Assembly (NCBI GenBank): GCA_004558145.1
Contig: SFDQ01000002.1
Location: 124,001 to 188,000, forward strand
Source of the DNA: Oscillospiraceae bacterium
GTDB lineage: Bacteria > Bacillota_A > Clostridia > Oscillospirales > Ruminococcaceae
Direction of reading: 5' to 3'
DNA: 64,000 nucleotides
Shown here: positions 56,272 through 64,000 of the stretch, in pieces
Layout of the letters: every line of letters starts with the position of its first letter
How positions within the stretch are numbered: position 1 is the first letter of the stretch
Notes under the pieces: model-generated
Seen by the model: the letters and a program-made list of their open reading frames with translations, nothing else
The model's database searches: none
Told to the model about the DNA's origin: nothing
Translations under genes and position numbers: made by a program

Positions 56272-57087
56272 TCACGGAATTTGCGGCAGAGGACCCTCCT
56301 GAAAGCCCTGTTCGGTGAGGTACCAGCAGGAGGAAAAACCGCAGTCTTCCAGCAGGGCTTTCGCCTGTCCAAAGCCGGTGAGCAGGGCGTCGGCGGCGTG
56401 GCTGTCGCCGGTGATGCACACCCGCGCTTTTCTGCGGCGCATCTCCTTTAATAAGAAGGCCGCCGGGTAGGGCGCGGTGCGCCAGCCGCGGGAGATGGCC
56501 CCGGTGTTCACCTCAAAGATAACGTCCCGGGAGGCAAGGGCCTCCAGCGCCTCCAGCGCAAGGGCGCGCAGGCGGGGGCTTTCCGGGTCGAAGAAGCGGT
56601 TCCCCTCGTTGAACTTGGTCACCAGATCGAAGTGGCCCAGGATGTCACAGCCGGTGCGCGCCGGCGTTTCGGCCAGCAGGCGGTAATACTCCCGCAGGAG
56701 GCCCTCCGCGCCGCCGCAGCGGTCCGCCAGCCGGGCGAAGGCCTCGGGGCTTTCGTCCACCGCATAAAGCTGCCCGTCCAGCCGCAGACCGTGGACCGAG
56801 CCGATGAGATAATCGAAGGCCCCTTCGGGCAGGGGGCTGAAGAAATCCTGTTCGAGGCCCAAGAACACCTGCATGCGCCCGGCGTACTTTTCGCGCTCGG
56901 CCTTCACCGCCGCCCGGCAGGCGGGCAGGTCCGCCGGGGCCATGCACCATTCCTCCCCTTCCAGCGGAGAATGGCCGGAAAAACCGATGGCCCCAAGACC
57001 GGCGGCAAAGGCCGCAGCGGCCATTTCGGCGGGGGTGTTTTTGCCGTCGCAGAAGGTGGTGTGGGTGTGCAGGTTCTGGGGCTTCAT
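56272..57087 (-). CDS. PHP-type histidinol-phosphatase
   Basis: A 271-residue PHP phosphatase that makes histidinol from histidinol-phosphate. NLHTHTTFCDGKNTPAEM (HxH), GFSGHSP, LGLEQDFF, GSVHGL, LGHFDLV and GDSHAAD carry the metal ligands. It is the HisK/HisJ type, unrelated to HAD HisB-N or HisN. Its ATG overlaps the hisIE stop, and it closes the his operon, which supplies the one phosphatase step missing from the other genes. Confidence 0.92.
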   Translation of the reverse strand: MKPQNLHTHTTFCDGKNTPAEMAAAAFAAGLGAIGFSGHSPLEGEEWCMAPADLPACRAAVKAEREKYAGRMQVFLGLEQDFFSPLPEGAFDYLIGSVHGLRLDGQLYAVDESPEAFARLADRCGGAEGLLREYYRLLAETPARTGCDILGHFDLVTKFNEGNRFFDPESPRLRALALEALEALASRDVIFEVNTGAISRGWRTAPYPAAFLLKEMRRRKARVCITGDSHAADALLTGFGQAKALLEDCGFSSCWYLTEQGFQEGPLPQIP

Positions 57088-57734
57088 GGGGTCATCTTCT
57101 CCTGTTTCACTTTGTGGTCGATGATGTGGCGGGAGGCCAGTTCCTTATAGACATCCTCCACCGAAATGCCCATCTCCACCATCAGCACCATCACGTGGTA
57201 CATCAAATCGGCGATTTCATAGATGGTCTCGGCCTTGTCGCCCCCTTTTGCGGCGACGATGACCTCGGTGGATTCCTCCCCCACCTTTTTCAGTATTTTG
57301 TCCAGGCCCTTCTGGAAGAGGTAGGTGGTGTAGGAGCCTTCGGGCAGGGTCTCCTTGCGGCCCTCCAGCAGTTTATAGAGGCCCTTCACGGTGAAGGGCT
57401 CCCCTGCCTCGCTGATATACACCGATTCAAAAAAGCAGCTCTCGGCGCCGGTGTGGCAGGCGGGGCCGTCCTTGTCCACCGCCACCACCAGGGCGTCCCG
57501 GTCGCAGTCGGCGGTGATGGTGCGGATGTGCTGCACGTTGCCGGAGGTCTCCCCTTTGCGCCAGAGGCACTGGCGGGACCGGGACCAAAAGCAGGTGCGG
57601 CCTTCGGCCATGCTGATGGCGAGGCTCTGGCGGTTCATGTAGGCCAGGGTGAGCACCTTGCCGTCCGCCGCGTCGGTGACGATGGCGGGGATGAGGCCGT
57701 TTTGGTCGAATTTGAGTTCATCCATGGAAATCAT
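57084..57734 (-). CDS. hisIE: Phosphoribosyl-AMP cyclohydrolase / phosphoribosyl-ATP diphosphatase
   Basis: A 216-residue fusion for histidine steps 2 and 3. ATG 57734 follows AAGGAG by eight bases; the open frame beyond is a shadow of hisF. HisI part: LAYMNRQSLAISMAEGRTCFWSRSR, then WRKGETSGNVQ and DCDRDALVV (metal ligands). HisE part from about residue 115: GSYTTYLFQKGLDKILKKVGEESTEVIVAAKGGD and EIADLMYHVMVLM. Order and length are typical. Confidence 0.95.
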   Translation of the reverse strand: MISMDELKFDQNGLIPAIVTDAADGKVLTLAYMNRQSLAISMAEGRTCFWSRSRQCLWRKGETSGNVQHIRTITADCDRDALVVAVDKDGPACHTGAESCFFESVYISEAGEPFTVKGLYKLLEGRKETLPEGSYTTYLFQKGLDKILKKVGEESTEVIVAAKGGDKAETIYEIADLMYHVMVLMVEMGISVEDVYKELASRHIIDHKVKQEKMTP

Positions 57735-57754
57735 CGCATGTTCTCCTTGCTTTG

Positions 57755-58516
57755 TCAAATGAGGCGCACGGGCACGCCCGCGGCGGCCAGAGTGCGTTTC
57801 AAATCGGGGATGGCCACCTCGCCGAAGTGGAAGATGGAGGCGGCAAGACCCGCGTCCACCTTTGGCAGGGCCTTGAAGAGAGTGACAAAATCCTGAACGC
57901 CCCCCGCGCCGCCGGAGGCGATGACCGGCACATCCACCGCGTTGCAGACGGCGGCGAGCATTTCCAAATCGAAGCCCTGTTTCACGCCGTCGGTGTCGAT
58001 GCTGTTCAGCACGATCTCGCCCGCGCCGTCCGCCACACCCTTGCGCACCCAGTCGATGGCGTCCAGGCCGGTGTCCTCCCGGCCGCCCTTGGCGAACACA
58101 TGATAGCGGCCGTCCACCCGCTTCGCGTCCACGCTCAAGACCACGCACTGGTCGCCGTAGCGCCGGGCGGCGGCGGCGATGAGGCCGGGGTCCCGGATGG
58201 CCCCGGAGTTGACGCTCACTTTATCCGCGCCGCACTTGAGCGCCCGGTCAAAATCCTCCACCGTGTTGATGCCGCCCCCCACCGTGAGGGGGATGAACAC
58301 GGTGGCGGCCACCTTTGTGAGCACGTCGGTGAAGAGGGCGCGGCCCTCGGCGGAGGCGGTGATGTCGTAGAACACCAGTTCGTCCGCCCCGGAGGCGCTG
58401 TAAAAGGCGGCCAGCTCCACCGGGTCGCTCACGTCCGCAAGACCTTTGAAGTTGACCCCCTTCACCACCCGGCCGTTCTTCACGTCCAGGCAGGGGATGA
58501 TGCGCTTGGTGATCAT
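57755..58516 (-). CDS. hisF: Imidazole glycerol phosphate synthase, cyclase subunit
   Basis: A 253-residue TIM barrel that, with HisH, turns PRFAR and glutamine-derived ammonia into IGP and AICAR. KRIIPCLDVKNGRVVKGVNF has the catalytic Asp; the second is VLNSIDTDGVKQGFDLE. ELVFYDITAS and PLTVGGGINTVEDF are phosphate-binding loops. Its ATG overlaps the hisA stop. Confidence 0.97.
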   Translation of the reverse strand: MITKRIIPCLDVKNGRVVKGVNFKGLADVSDPVELAAFYSASGADELVFYDITASAEGRALFTDVLTKVAATVFIPLTVGGGINTVEDFDRALKCGADKVSVNSGAIRDPGLIAAAARRYGDQCVVLSVDAKRVDGRYHVFAKGGREDTGLDAIDWVRKGVADGAGEIVLNSIDTDGVKQGFDLEMLAAVCNAVDVPVIASGGAGGVQDFVTLFKALPKVDAGLAASIFHFGEVAIPDLKRTLAAAGVPVRLI

Positions 58517-59229
58517 GGCTGCACCTCCCGCACCGCCCGGGCCAGGTCCACTTTCCCGGCGTAGTACGCCTTGCCCACAATGGCCCCGTAAAGGCCCATC
58601 CCGGCCAGCTTGTTCAGGTCCTCGTTGGAGGAAACGCCCCCCGAGGCGATGATGTCACAGCCCACCGCCTGCTGCAGCGCCGCCAGCCTTTCGAAGGGCG
58701 GGCCGGAGAGGGTGCCGTCGGTGTCGATGTCGGTGAAGATGAGGGTGGCCGCGCCGAGGGACTCCATCCTGCGGGCAAACTCCATCCAGTCAAGGCCGCT
58801 GTCCGCCTGCCAGCCGGCGGTGCGCACGCTGTTCCCCTTCACGTCCAGCCCCACGGCGATGCGCTCTTGGCCGAAGCGCTTCACCGCCTCTTGCACAAGG
58901 CCGGGGTCGGCCACAGCGGCGGAGCCGATGACCGCACGCCGCACTCCTAACTCAAACACCTGTTCCAGGTCGGCCAGCGTGCGGATGCCGCCCCCCAGCT
59001 GCACCGAGAGGCCGGCGGCGGCCACGGCGGCCACGATGGCGCCGTTCTGCCGGGTGCCGCTGCGGGCGCCGTCCAGGTCCACCATGTGCACCCACCGGGC
59101 CCCGGCGGCCTGGAAGGCGCGGGCGGTCTCCACCGCGTCGCCGGCCACCTGGCGGGCGGTGGAAAACTCGCCCTTCACCAGGCGCACCACCTGGCCGTCT
59201 TTTAAATCAATGGCGGGAAAGAGCTTCAT
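58513..59229 (-). CDS. hisA: ProFAR isomerase
   Basis: A 238-residue TIM barrel from ATG 59229, which overlaps the hisH stop as ATGA. KLFPAIDLKDGQVVRLVKG has the catalytic Asp; VQLGGGIRTLADLE and FTDIDTDGTLSGP carry the phosphate site and second Asp. It does the Amadori step of histidine synthesis. Confidence 0.96.
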   Translation of the reverse strand: MKLFPAIDLKDGQVVRLVKGEFSTARQVAGDAVETARAFQAAGARWVHMVDLDGARSGTRQNGAIVAAVAAAGLSVQLGGGIRTLADLEQVFELGVRRAVIGSAAVADPGLVQEAVKRFGQERIAVGLDVKGNSVRTAGWQADSGLDWMEFARRMESLGAATLIFTDIDTDGTLSGPPFERLAALQQAVGCDIIASGGVSSNEDLNKLAGMGLYGAIVGKAYYAGKVDLARAVREVQP

Positions 59230-59855
59230 CCGCCCACCTCCGTTTCGCAAAAGGCCCGCAGGATGGCAAGGCCCACACTGCCGCTTTTTTCCGGGTGGAA
59301 CTGCACCCCCAGCACGTTGCCCCGGCCCACCGCGGCGGTGAGGGGCGCGCCGTACTCCGCCGCGGCCAGCACGTAAGGCGCGGGGCTGGCCGCCCAGTAG
59401 GAGTGGACGAAATAGACGCAGTCCCCTTCCTTCGTGTTTTTGAACAGGCCGCAGGCGCGCCCCTCCCGCGTGAGTGCAAGGGCGTTCCAGCCGATGTGGG
59501 GCACCTTGAGCCCTTCCGGGATGACCTCCCGGATGGGGCGCACCTCGCCGGGGATGAGGCCGAGGCCTTTGTGCTCGCCGTACTCAAAGCTTTTTTCCAG
59601 CAAAAGCTGCATGCCCAGGCAGATGCCCAGCAGAGGCTTGCCCGCCTCGGCCGCTTTGAGCACCGCCCTATCCAGCCCGCTTTGGCGCAGAGCCGCCGCC
59701 GCGTCGCCGAAGGCTCCCACCCCCGGCAGCACCAGCCGGTCGGCTTTGGCCAGAAGGTCCGGGTCGGCGGTGGCCACCGCCTGCTGGCCGATGGCGGCGA
59801 AGGAGGAGCGCAGGGAGAAGAGGTTGCCCACCCCGTAGTCCACAATGGCGACCAT
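59226..59855 (-). CDS. hisH: Imidazole glycerol phosphate synthase, glutaminase subunit
   Basis: A 209-residue class I glutamine amidotransferase, partner of HisF. VLPGVGAFGDA, LLGICLGMQLLLEKS (nucleophile Cys near residue 78) and GVQFHPEKSG (catalytic His-x-Glu) are present. ATG 59855 overlaps the hisB stop as TGATG; GTG 59858 is an alternative. Confidence 0.97.
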   Translation of the reverse strand: MVAIVDYGVGNLFSLRSSFAAIGQQAVATADPDLLAKADRLVLPGVGAFGDAAAALRQSGLDRAVLKAAEAGKPLLGICLGMQLLLEKSFEYGEHKGLGLIPGEVRPIREVIPEGLKVPHIGWNALALTREGRACGLFKNTKEGDCVYFVHSYWAASPAPYVLAAAEYGAPLTAAVGRGNVLGVQFHPEKSGSVGLAILRAFCETEVGG

Positions 59856-60442
59856 CACAGGACCCCCTTGGTGGAGGGCACCTCCCCCGCGGCGGCGGGG
59901 TCGATGGCCACGGCGGTGCGCAGGCTGCGGGCAAGGCTTTTGAAGGCCCCCTCGATGATGTGGTGGCTGTTGGTCCCCGCCAGCTGCTTCACGTGCAGGG
60001 TCAGGTCCGCCCGGCGGGCGAAGGCGGCAAAGAACTCCCCGGCCAGCTGGGTGTCGAAGGTGCCCACCTTCTCGGTGGGGATGGCCAGATCATAACACAG
60101 GAGGCCCCGGCCGGAAAGGTCCACCGCCGTGAGGATGAGGGCCTCGTCCATGGGCAGGATGGTGCTGCCGTAGCGGGTGACGCCCCGCTTTTCCCCCAGG
60201 GCCTGGGCGAAGGCGTCGCCCAGGGTGATGCCCACGTCCTCCACTGTGTGGTGGTCGTCCACCCAGGTGTCGCCCTTGGCCTGCACCGTCAGATCAAAGC
60301 GGCCGTGGCGGGCAAACAGGGTGAGCATATGGTCCAGAAAACCGCAGCCGGTGGAAATTTCGCTTTTGCCGGTGCCGTCCAGGTCCAAAACGACGGCCAC
60401 GTCGGTCTCGCCGGTGGTGCGGCGCAGCTTTGCGGTGCGCAT
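59855..60442 (-). CDS. hisB: Imidazoleglycerol-phosphate dehydratase
   Basis: A 195-residue stand-alone IGPD, without the phosphatase domain of enteric HisB. GCGFLDHMLTLFARHGRFDL, DDHHTVEDVGITLG and the C-terminal GTNSHHIIEGAFKSLARSLR hold the manganese His clusters. Three bases separate it from hisC. Confidence 0.97.
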   Translation of the reverse strand: MRTAKLRRTTGETDVAVVLDLDGTGKSEISTGCGFLDHMLTLFARHGRFDLTVQAKGDTWVDDHHTVEDVGITLGDAFAQALGEKRGVTRYGSTILPMDEALILTAVDLSGRGLLCYDLAIPTEKVGTFDTQLAGEFFAAFARRADLTLHVKQLAGTNSHHIIEGAFKSLARSLRTAVAIDPAAAGEVPSTKGVL

Positions 60443-60445
60443 GGT

Positions 60446-61510
60446 TCATCTCTCCTCTCGAATGTCGTCCAGAGCCGCCAGGAACACGTTCATCTGCTCC
60501 GGGGTGCCGATGGTCACCCGCACGAAGGGGCGCAGGCGGGGCTTATCCCACCAGCGCACCAGCACGCCCCGGGCCTTGAGGGCCCGGTAGAGTTCGCCCC
60601 CGTCCAGCCCCGGGCAGGAGGTGAACAGGAAGTTCGCCAGGCTGGGCAGGGTGACAAAGCCCCGCCGGTCCAGCTGCTCTTTGGTGCAGGCGCGGGTCTC
60701 CATGATGCGGCGGCAGTTGTCCGTATAATAGCCGTCGCCGGCGATGGCCGCCGCCCCGGCGGCCAGGGTCAGGCTGTTGATGTTGTAAGGATTGGTGGAG
60801 CAGCGGATGGTCTCCAGGTCCGCGATGAGCGCCGGCTGCGCCAGGGCGAACCCCAGCCGCGCCCCCGCCATCGAGCGGGACTTGGAGAAGGTCATGCACA
60901 CCACCAGATTGTCGTATTTTTCCACCAGCCTCGCGCAGCTTTCTGCCCCGAAGTCCACATAGGCCTCGTCCACCACCACCACGCTGTCCGGGTTATGGCG
61001 CAGGACATTCTCCACCTGCTCCGGGCGGATGGCAAGGCCGGTGGGGGCGTTGGGGTTGGCGAAGACGATGAGCCGGTCCAGGCCGTAATAGTCCTCGGGG
61101 CACAAGGTGAAGTCCTCCTTCAGGGGCACTTCCAGAAGGGGCAGGCCGTGGAGGGCGGCGAACACCGAGTAAAAGCCATAGCTGATGTCCGGGCAGGCGG
61201 CCCCTTTTTCCGGCGAGGCGAAGGCGGTGAAGGCGAAGTTCAAGATCTCGTCCGAGCCGTTGCCCAGCAGCACGTTCTCCGGCGAAAGGCCGTAGCGGGC
61301 TGCCAGGGCACGGCGCAGTTCCAGGCCCGCCGGGTCGGGATAAAGATTGAGCCGCCGCACCGCGGCGGGGCTCACCGCCTGTTCCACCGCCGGGCAGGGC
61401 GGATAGGGGGACTCGTTGGTGTTCAGCTTCACATACTCCATCTCCCGGGGCTGTTCGCCGGGGACGTAGGCCTCCAGGGAAGTGAGGCGGGGGGCTAAAA
61501 ATCTGCTCAT
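60446..61510 (-). CDS. hisC: Histidinol-phosphate aminotransferase
   Basis: A 354-residue PLP aminotransferase. ATG 61510 starts MSRFLAPRL; the frame beyond is a shadow. KLNTNESPYPP, LGNGSDEILNF, FANPNAPTGL, VVVDEAYVDFG and TFSKSRSMAGARLGF (Schiff-base Lys) are the class II motifs. Gap to hisD is 16 bp. Confidence 0.96.
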   Translation of the reverse strand: MSRFLAPRLTSLEAYVPGEQPREMEYVKLNTNESPYPPCPAVEQAVSPAAVRRLNLYPDPAGLELRRALAARYGLSPENVLLGNGSDEILNFAFTAFASPEKGAACPDISYGFYSVFAALHGLPLLEVPLKEDFTLCPEDYYGLDRLIVFANPNAPTGLAIRPEQVENVLRHNPDSVVVVDEAYVDFGAESCARLVEKYDNLVVCMTFSKSRSMAGARLGFALAQPALIADLETIRCSTNPYNINSLTLAAGAAAIAGDGYYTDNCRRIMETRACTKEQLDRRGFVTLPSLANFLFTSCPGLDGGELYRALKARGVLVRWWDKPRLRPFVRVTIGTPEQMNVFLAALDDIREER

Positions 61511-61526
61511 GGTATGCCTTTCTGTT

Positions 61527-62804
61527 TCACAGGGTTTCGTCAAAGCGGCTGAGCACGCTGCGGGCGTGGGCCTCCAGCCCTTCCTGCCGGGCGAAGCGGG
61601 CCACCTTGGCCTGCACCTTTTCCAGCGCGGCGGCGGTGTAGTAGGTGAACTGGGTGCGCTTGACAAAATCGTCCACCGACAGGGGGCTCATAAAGCGAGC
61701 GGTGCCCATGGTGGGCAGGGTGTGGTTGGGCCCGGCGAAGTAGTCGCCCAAAGCCTCCGGGCAGTTGCGGCCCAGGAACACCGACCCGGCGTTGCGCACC
61801 GCGTCCAGATAGGCGAAGGGGTCGTCCACGCAGAGTTCCAGGTGCTCGGGGGCAATTTCGTTGGCCACCTCGATGGCCGCCCGCAGGTCTCGGGTGAGGA
61901 TGATCTTTCCGTTCGAGTCGATGGAGGCGCGGGCGATGGCCGCCCGGGGCAGCAGGGGGATCTGGCGCTCCAGTTCCGCCTGCACCGCCTTGGCAAGGGG
62001 CTCGCTGTCGGTCACCAGCACGGCGGCGGCCCGCGTGTCGTGCTCCGCCTGGCTGAGCAGGTCGGCGGCCACCTGGCGGGCATCGGAAGCGCCGTCCGCC
62101 ACCACCAGGATCTCGCTGGGGCCGGCGATCATGTCGATGGCCACCCGCCCGAACACCTGGCGCTTGGCCTCGGCCACCCAGGCGTTGCCGGGGCCGACGA
62201 TCTTATCCACCCGGGGCACGGTCTCGGTGCCGTATGCCAGCGCCGCCACCGCCTGGGCCCCGCCGGTGCGGAACACCCGGTCCACCCCGGCGATGCGGGC
62301 GGCGGCCAGGATGACCGGGGAGATATCGCCGCCGGTGGGGGGCGAGACCATCACAATTTCCCGGCAGCCGGCGATTTTGGCGGGGATGCAGTTCATCAGC
62401 ACGCTGGAGGGGTAGGCCGCCGTGCCGCCGGGCACATAGAGACCCACCTTCTCGATGGGCATGACCTTCTGGCCCAGCACCACGCCCTCCTCCTCGCTGA
62501 CTACAAAGCTGTTGGTCAGCTGGCGGCGGTGGAAGGCGGCGATGCGGTCGGCCGCCTCTTTGAGCAGGTCGGCCAGGCCCGGCTCCAGGCTTGCCACTGC
62601 CGCGTCCAGCTCCGCCCCGGTGACTTCCAGGGCGGCGAGGTCCGCGTGGTCGAACTGTTTGGCAAAGCGGAAGAGGGCTTTGTCGCCCTCGGCCTTCACC
62701 GCCTCGATGATGCCCCGCACCGCCTCGGCCACATCGGCGGAGTCGTCGGTACGGGCGAAAATTTCCGCCGGGGAGAGCTTGTCGAAATCATACAGCTTTA
62801 TCAT
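61527..62804 (-). CDS. hisD: Histidinol dehydrogenase
   Basis: A 425-residue NAD-dependent enzyme for the last two steps. VGLYVPGGTAAYPSSVLMN, GGAQAVAALAYGTE, KIVGPGNAWVAEAKR, QAEHDTRAAAVLV and EHLELC hold the zinc and catalytic residues. Its ATG overlaps the hisG stop. Confidence 0.97.
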   Translation of the reverse strand: MIKLYDFDKLSPAEIFARTDDSADVAEAVRGIIEAVKAEGDKALFRFAKQFDHADLAALEVTGAELDAAVASLEPGLADLLKEAADRIAAFHRRQLTNSFVVSEEEGVVLGQKVMPIEKVGLYVPGGTAAYPSSVLMNCIPAKIAGCREIVMVSPPTGGDISPVILAAARIAGVDRVFRTGGAQAVAALAYGTETVPRVDKIVGPGNAWVAEAKRQVFGRVAIDMIAGPSEILVVADGASDARQVAADLLSQAEHDTRAAAVLVTDSEPLAKAVQAELERQIPLLPRAAIARASIDSNGKIILTRDLRAAIEVANEIAPEHLELCVDDPFAYLDAVRNAGSVFLGRNCPEALGDYFAGPNHTLPTMGTARFMSPLSVDDFVKRTQFTYYTAAALEKVQAKVARFARQEGLEAHARSVLSRFDETL

Positions 62805-63448
62805 GCCTGTTCCTCCTTTTGGGCCGCGGCGTTTTCGGCCAGCAGCCGGGCCATGCGCCGGATGGCGTCGTTTTTGAACTTCCAGCTCACCTTGTTGGCG
62901 ATGAGGCGGGCGCTCACCGGAACGATTTCGGCCTTCACCTCAAGGCCGTTCTCCGCCAGGGTGCGGCCCGTCTCCACGATGTCCACGATGACGTCTGAAA
63001 GCCCCAGCAGCGGGGCCAGCTCGATGGAGCCGTTGAGTTTTATCACGTCGATGTCCCGGCTGAGGGAAGCGTAGTAGCCCCGGGCGATGCGGGGGAACTT
63101 GGTGGCCACCCGCAGGGTGCGGGCCCCGTCGTCGTGAAAGTCGGCCTTGGCCGCCACGCACATGCGGCATCTGCCCACGCCCAGGTCCGCCAGTTCATAG
63201 ACGTCCGGCCGGTATTCCAGCAGGATGTCCTTGCCCGCCACCCCCACGTCGGCGGCCCCCCGCTCCACATAGATGGAGACGTCCGAGGGCTTGACCCAGA
63301 AGTAGCGCACCCCGGCTTCGGGGTTTTCAAACACCAGCTTGCGGTTTTCCTCCTCGATGGAGGGGCAGGCGTAGCCCGCCGCCTTGAAGCTGCGGTAGAC
63401 CGTTTCGCCCAGGCGGCCCTTGGGCAGGGCGATGTTCACCATGTTCAT
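62801..63448 (-). CDS. hisG: ATP phosphoribosyltransferase, short catalytic subunit
   Basis: A 215-residue short-form HisG, without the C-terminal regulatory domain, so it needs HisZ. VNIALPKGRLGETV, GAADVGVAGKDIL and LNGSIELAPLLGLSDVIVDIVETGRTL (PRPP site) are clear. It makes the first and controlled step. Overlap with hisZ is ATGA. Confidence 0.97.
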   Translation of the reverse strand: MNMVNIALPKGRLGETVYRSFKAAGYACPSIEEENRKLVFENPEAGVRYFWVKPSDVSIYVERGAADVGVAGKDILLEYRPDVYELADLGVGRCRMCVAAKADFHDDGARTLRVATKFPRIARGYYASLSRDIDVIKLNGSIELAPLLGLSDVIVDIVETGRTLAENGLEVKAEIVPVSARLIANKVSWKFKNDAIRRMARLLAENAAAQKEEQA

Positions 63449-64000
63449 TCGCCGCCCCCCTCCTTTCGCAGGTCCAGCAGGCGCTTGTAGCCCGCCTCCG
63501 GCATCTGCCGCTCGGCCCGCACCGTCTGCCCCGCGGCCACCAGCGCGTCGGTCTCGGCGGCGACCCTCGCCGCGCTCACCGAGTCGTCGTAGAGCACCAG
63601 CACGTCCACCTCGTCCTGGGCGGGGGCGCCGAAGCGCTCCAGCTGGTCCAGATAGACGGCGAAGCCGATGGCCCCGCCGGCGCGGCCCATGCGGTGGAGC
63701 AGGTGGTCGTAGCGCCCGCCCGCCAGCACGCCGGCGGCAAGGCCGGGCACAAAGCCCCGGAAGATGACGCCGCTGTAATAGTTCATGTCGTTGGCGATGG
63801 AAAAATCCAGCCGCAGATGTTCCGCAAGGCCCCGCTGCTCCATCAGGGCGCAGAGCTCTTTCAGCTCCCGCAGGGCGGTGACCATCCGCTGGTTTTCCGC
63901 CAGGGGTTCCAGCGCCGCCAGCGCCGGGGTGGGCCTGTCGTAGAGAAGGGCCAGCCGGCTCAGGGTCTGCGCCGCTTTTTCGGGCAGCTGCCCCTCAGCG
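63445..64000 (-). CDS. hisZ: ATP phosphoribosyltransferase regulatory subunit (partial)
   Basis: The C-terminal 185 residues of HisZ, a histidyl-tRNA-synthetase-like protein; the N-terminus is beyond the right edge. LDFSIANDMNYYSGVIFRGFVPGLAAGVLAGGRYDHLLHRMGR matches the class II motif region (YYSGVxF, GGRYD), and AIGFAVYLDQLE follows. There is an additional C-terminal part with LVLYDDSV. It forms the HisG-HisZ octamer and lets histidine inhibit it. The gene stops inside hisG. Confidence 0.93.
   Translation of the reverse strand, partial: AEGQLPEKAAQTLSRLALLYDRPTPALAALEPLAENQRMVTALRELKELCALMEQRGLAEHLRLDFSIANDMNYYSGVIFRGFVPGLAAGVLAGGRYDHLLHRMGRAGGAIGFAVYLDQLERFGAPAQDEVDVLVLYDDSVSAARVAAETDALVAAGQTVRAERQMPEAGYKRLLDLRKEGGGE

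Noticed and set aside
57735..58148. N-terminal extension of hisIE
   Set aside because: It lies within hisF on the same strand in another frame; ATG 57734 has AAGGAG and the normal HisI start.

Overview
The window is GC-rich, densely coded DNA with Firmicute-type promoters (TTGNNN-N17-TATAAT), strong AGGAGG ribosome-binding sites and intrinsic terminators. The gene set (DUF1292, DUF3842, AbrB with a zinc ribbon, DegV, SbcCD, HisZ-dependent short HisG, PHP-type histidinol phosphatase, 3D-domain cell-wall protein) points to a GC-rich clostridium of the Oscillospirales (Ruminococcaceae / Gemmiger-Subdoligranulum-Faecalibacterium type). This placement is inferred from gene content and composition. 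There is no rRNA, tRNA, CRISPR array, phage or transposase gene in the window.

Layout. 1-8.8 kb: a thioredoxin-fold protein lacking its usual cysteines, a LUD-domain protein, a probable 6S-like RNA, DUF1292, a lipoprotein prolyl isomerase, cardiolipin synthase, DUF3842, a Ca2+-type P-ATPase and an MBL-fold hydrolase. 8.8-18 kb: MFS and sodium symporters, a GH25 lysozyme with a Thr-Pro stalk, a DUF3810 metalloprotein, a MarR regulator with DegV (resembling the FabT/FakB fatty-acid circuit), and a CPA2 antiporter behind a possible attenuator. 18-28.3 kb: a murD operon (murD, GNAT, PLP lyase, YcxB-like), an orphan peptide-binding lipoprotein that seems to start at ACG, a CsoR-type sensor, a small AT-richer accessory patch, and gltX. 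28.3-35.2 kb: an MBOAT/SGNH surface O-acylation pair, trpS, an AbrB-type regulator, an XRE regulator, a histidine phosphatase and an AEC carrier.

35.3-42.2 kb is the most notable locus. A GntR/FCD regulator stands beside a hydroxyacid or sugar-acid catabolic cluster: a GntP permease, a two-subunit UxaA-type dehydratase, a LarA-type nickel-pincer racemase/epimerase with every active-site residue in register, and glycerate 2-kinase. The two catabolic transcription units each carry the palindrome TTGTATACAA just downstream of the promoter, so they look like one regulon. The substrate is not determined.

42.2-56 kb: a DUF4349 lipoprotein, a PFK with pyrophosphate-type motifs, sbcDC, a double GT-C membrane glycosyltransferase, cysS, a 277-bp nested inverted-repeat element, a corA-like transporter with an upstream small reading frame in its leader, and a G5/3D cell-wall protein. 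56.2-64 kb: an almost complete histidine operon on the minus strand, hisZ-G-D-C-B-H-A-F-IE plus PHP phosphatase, with mostly overlapping genes; hisZ runs off the right edge.
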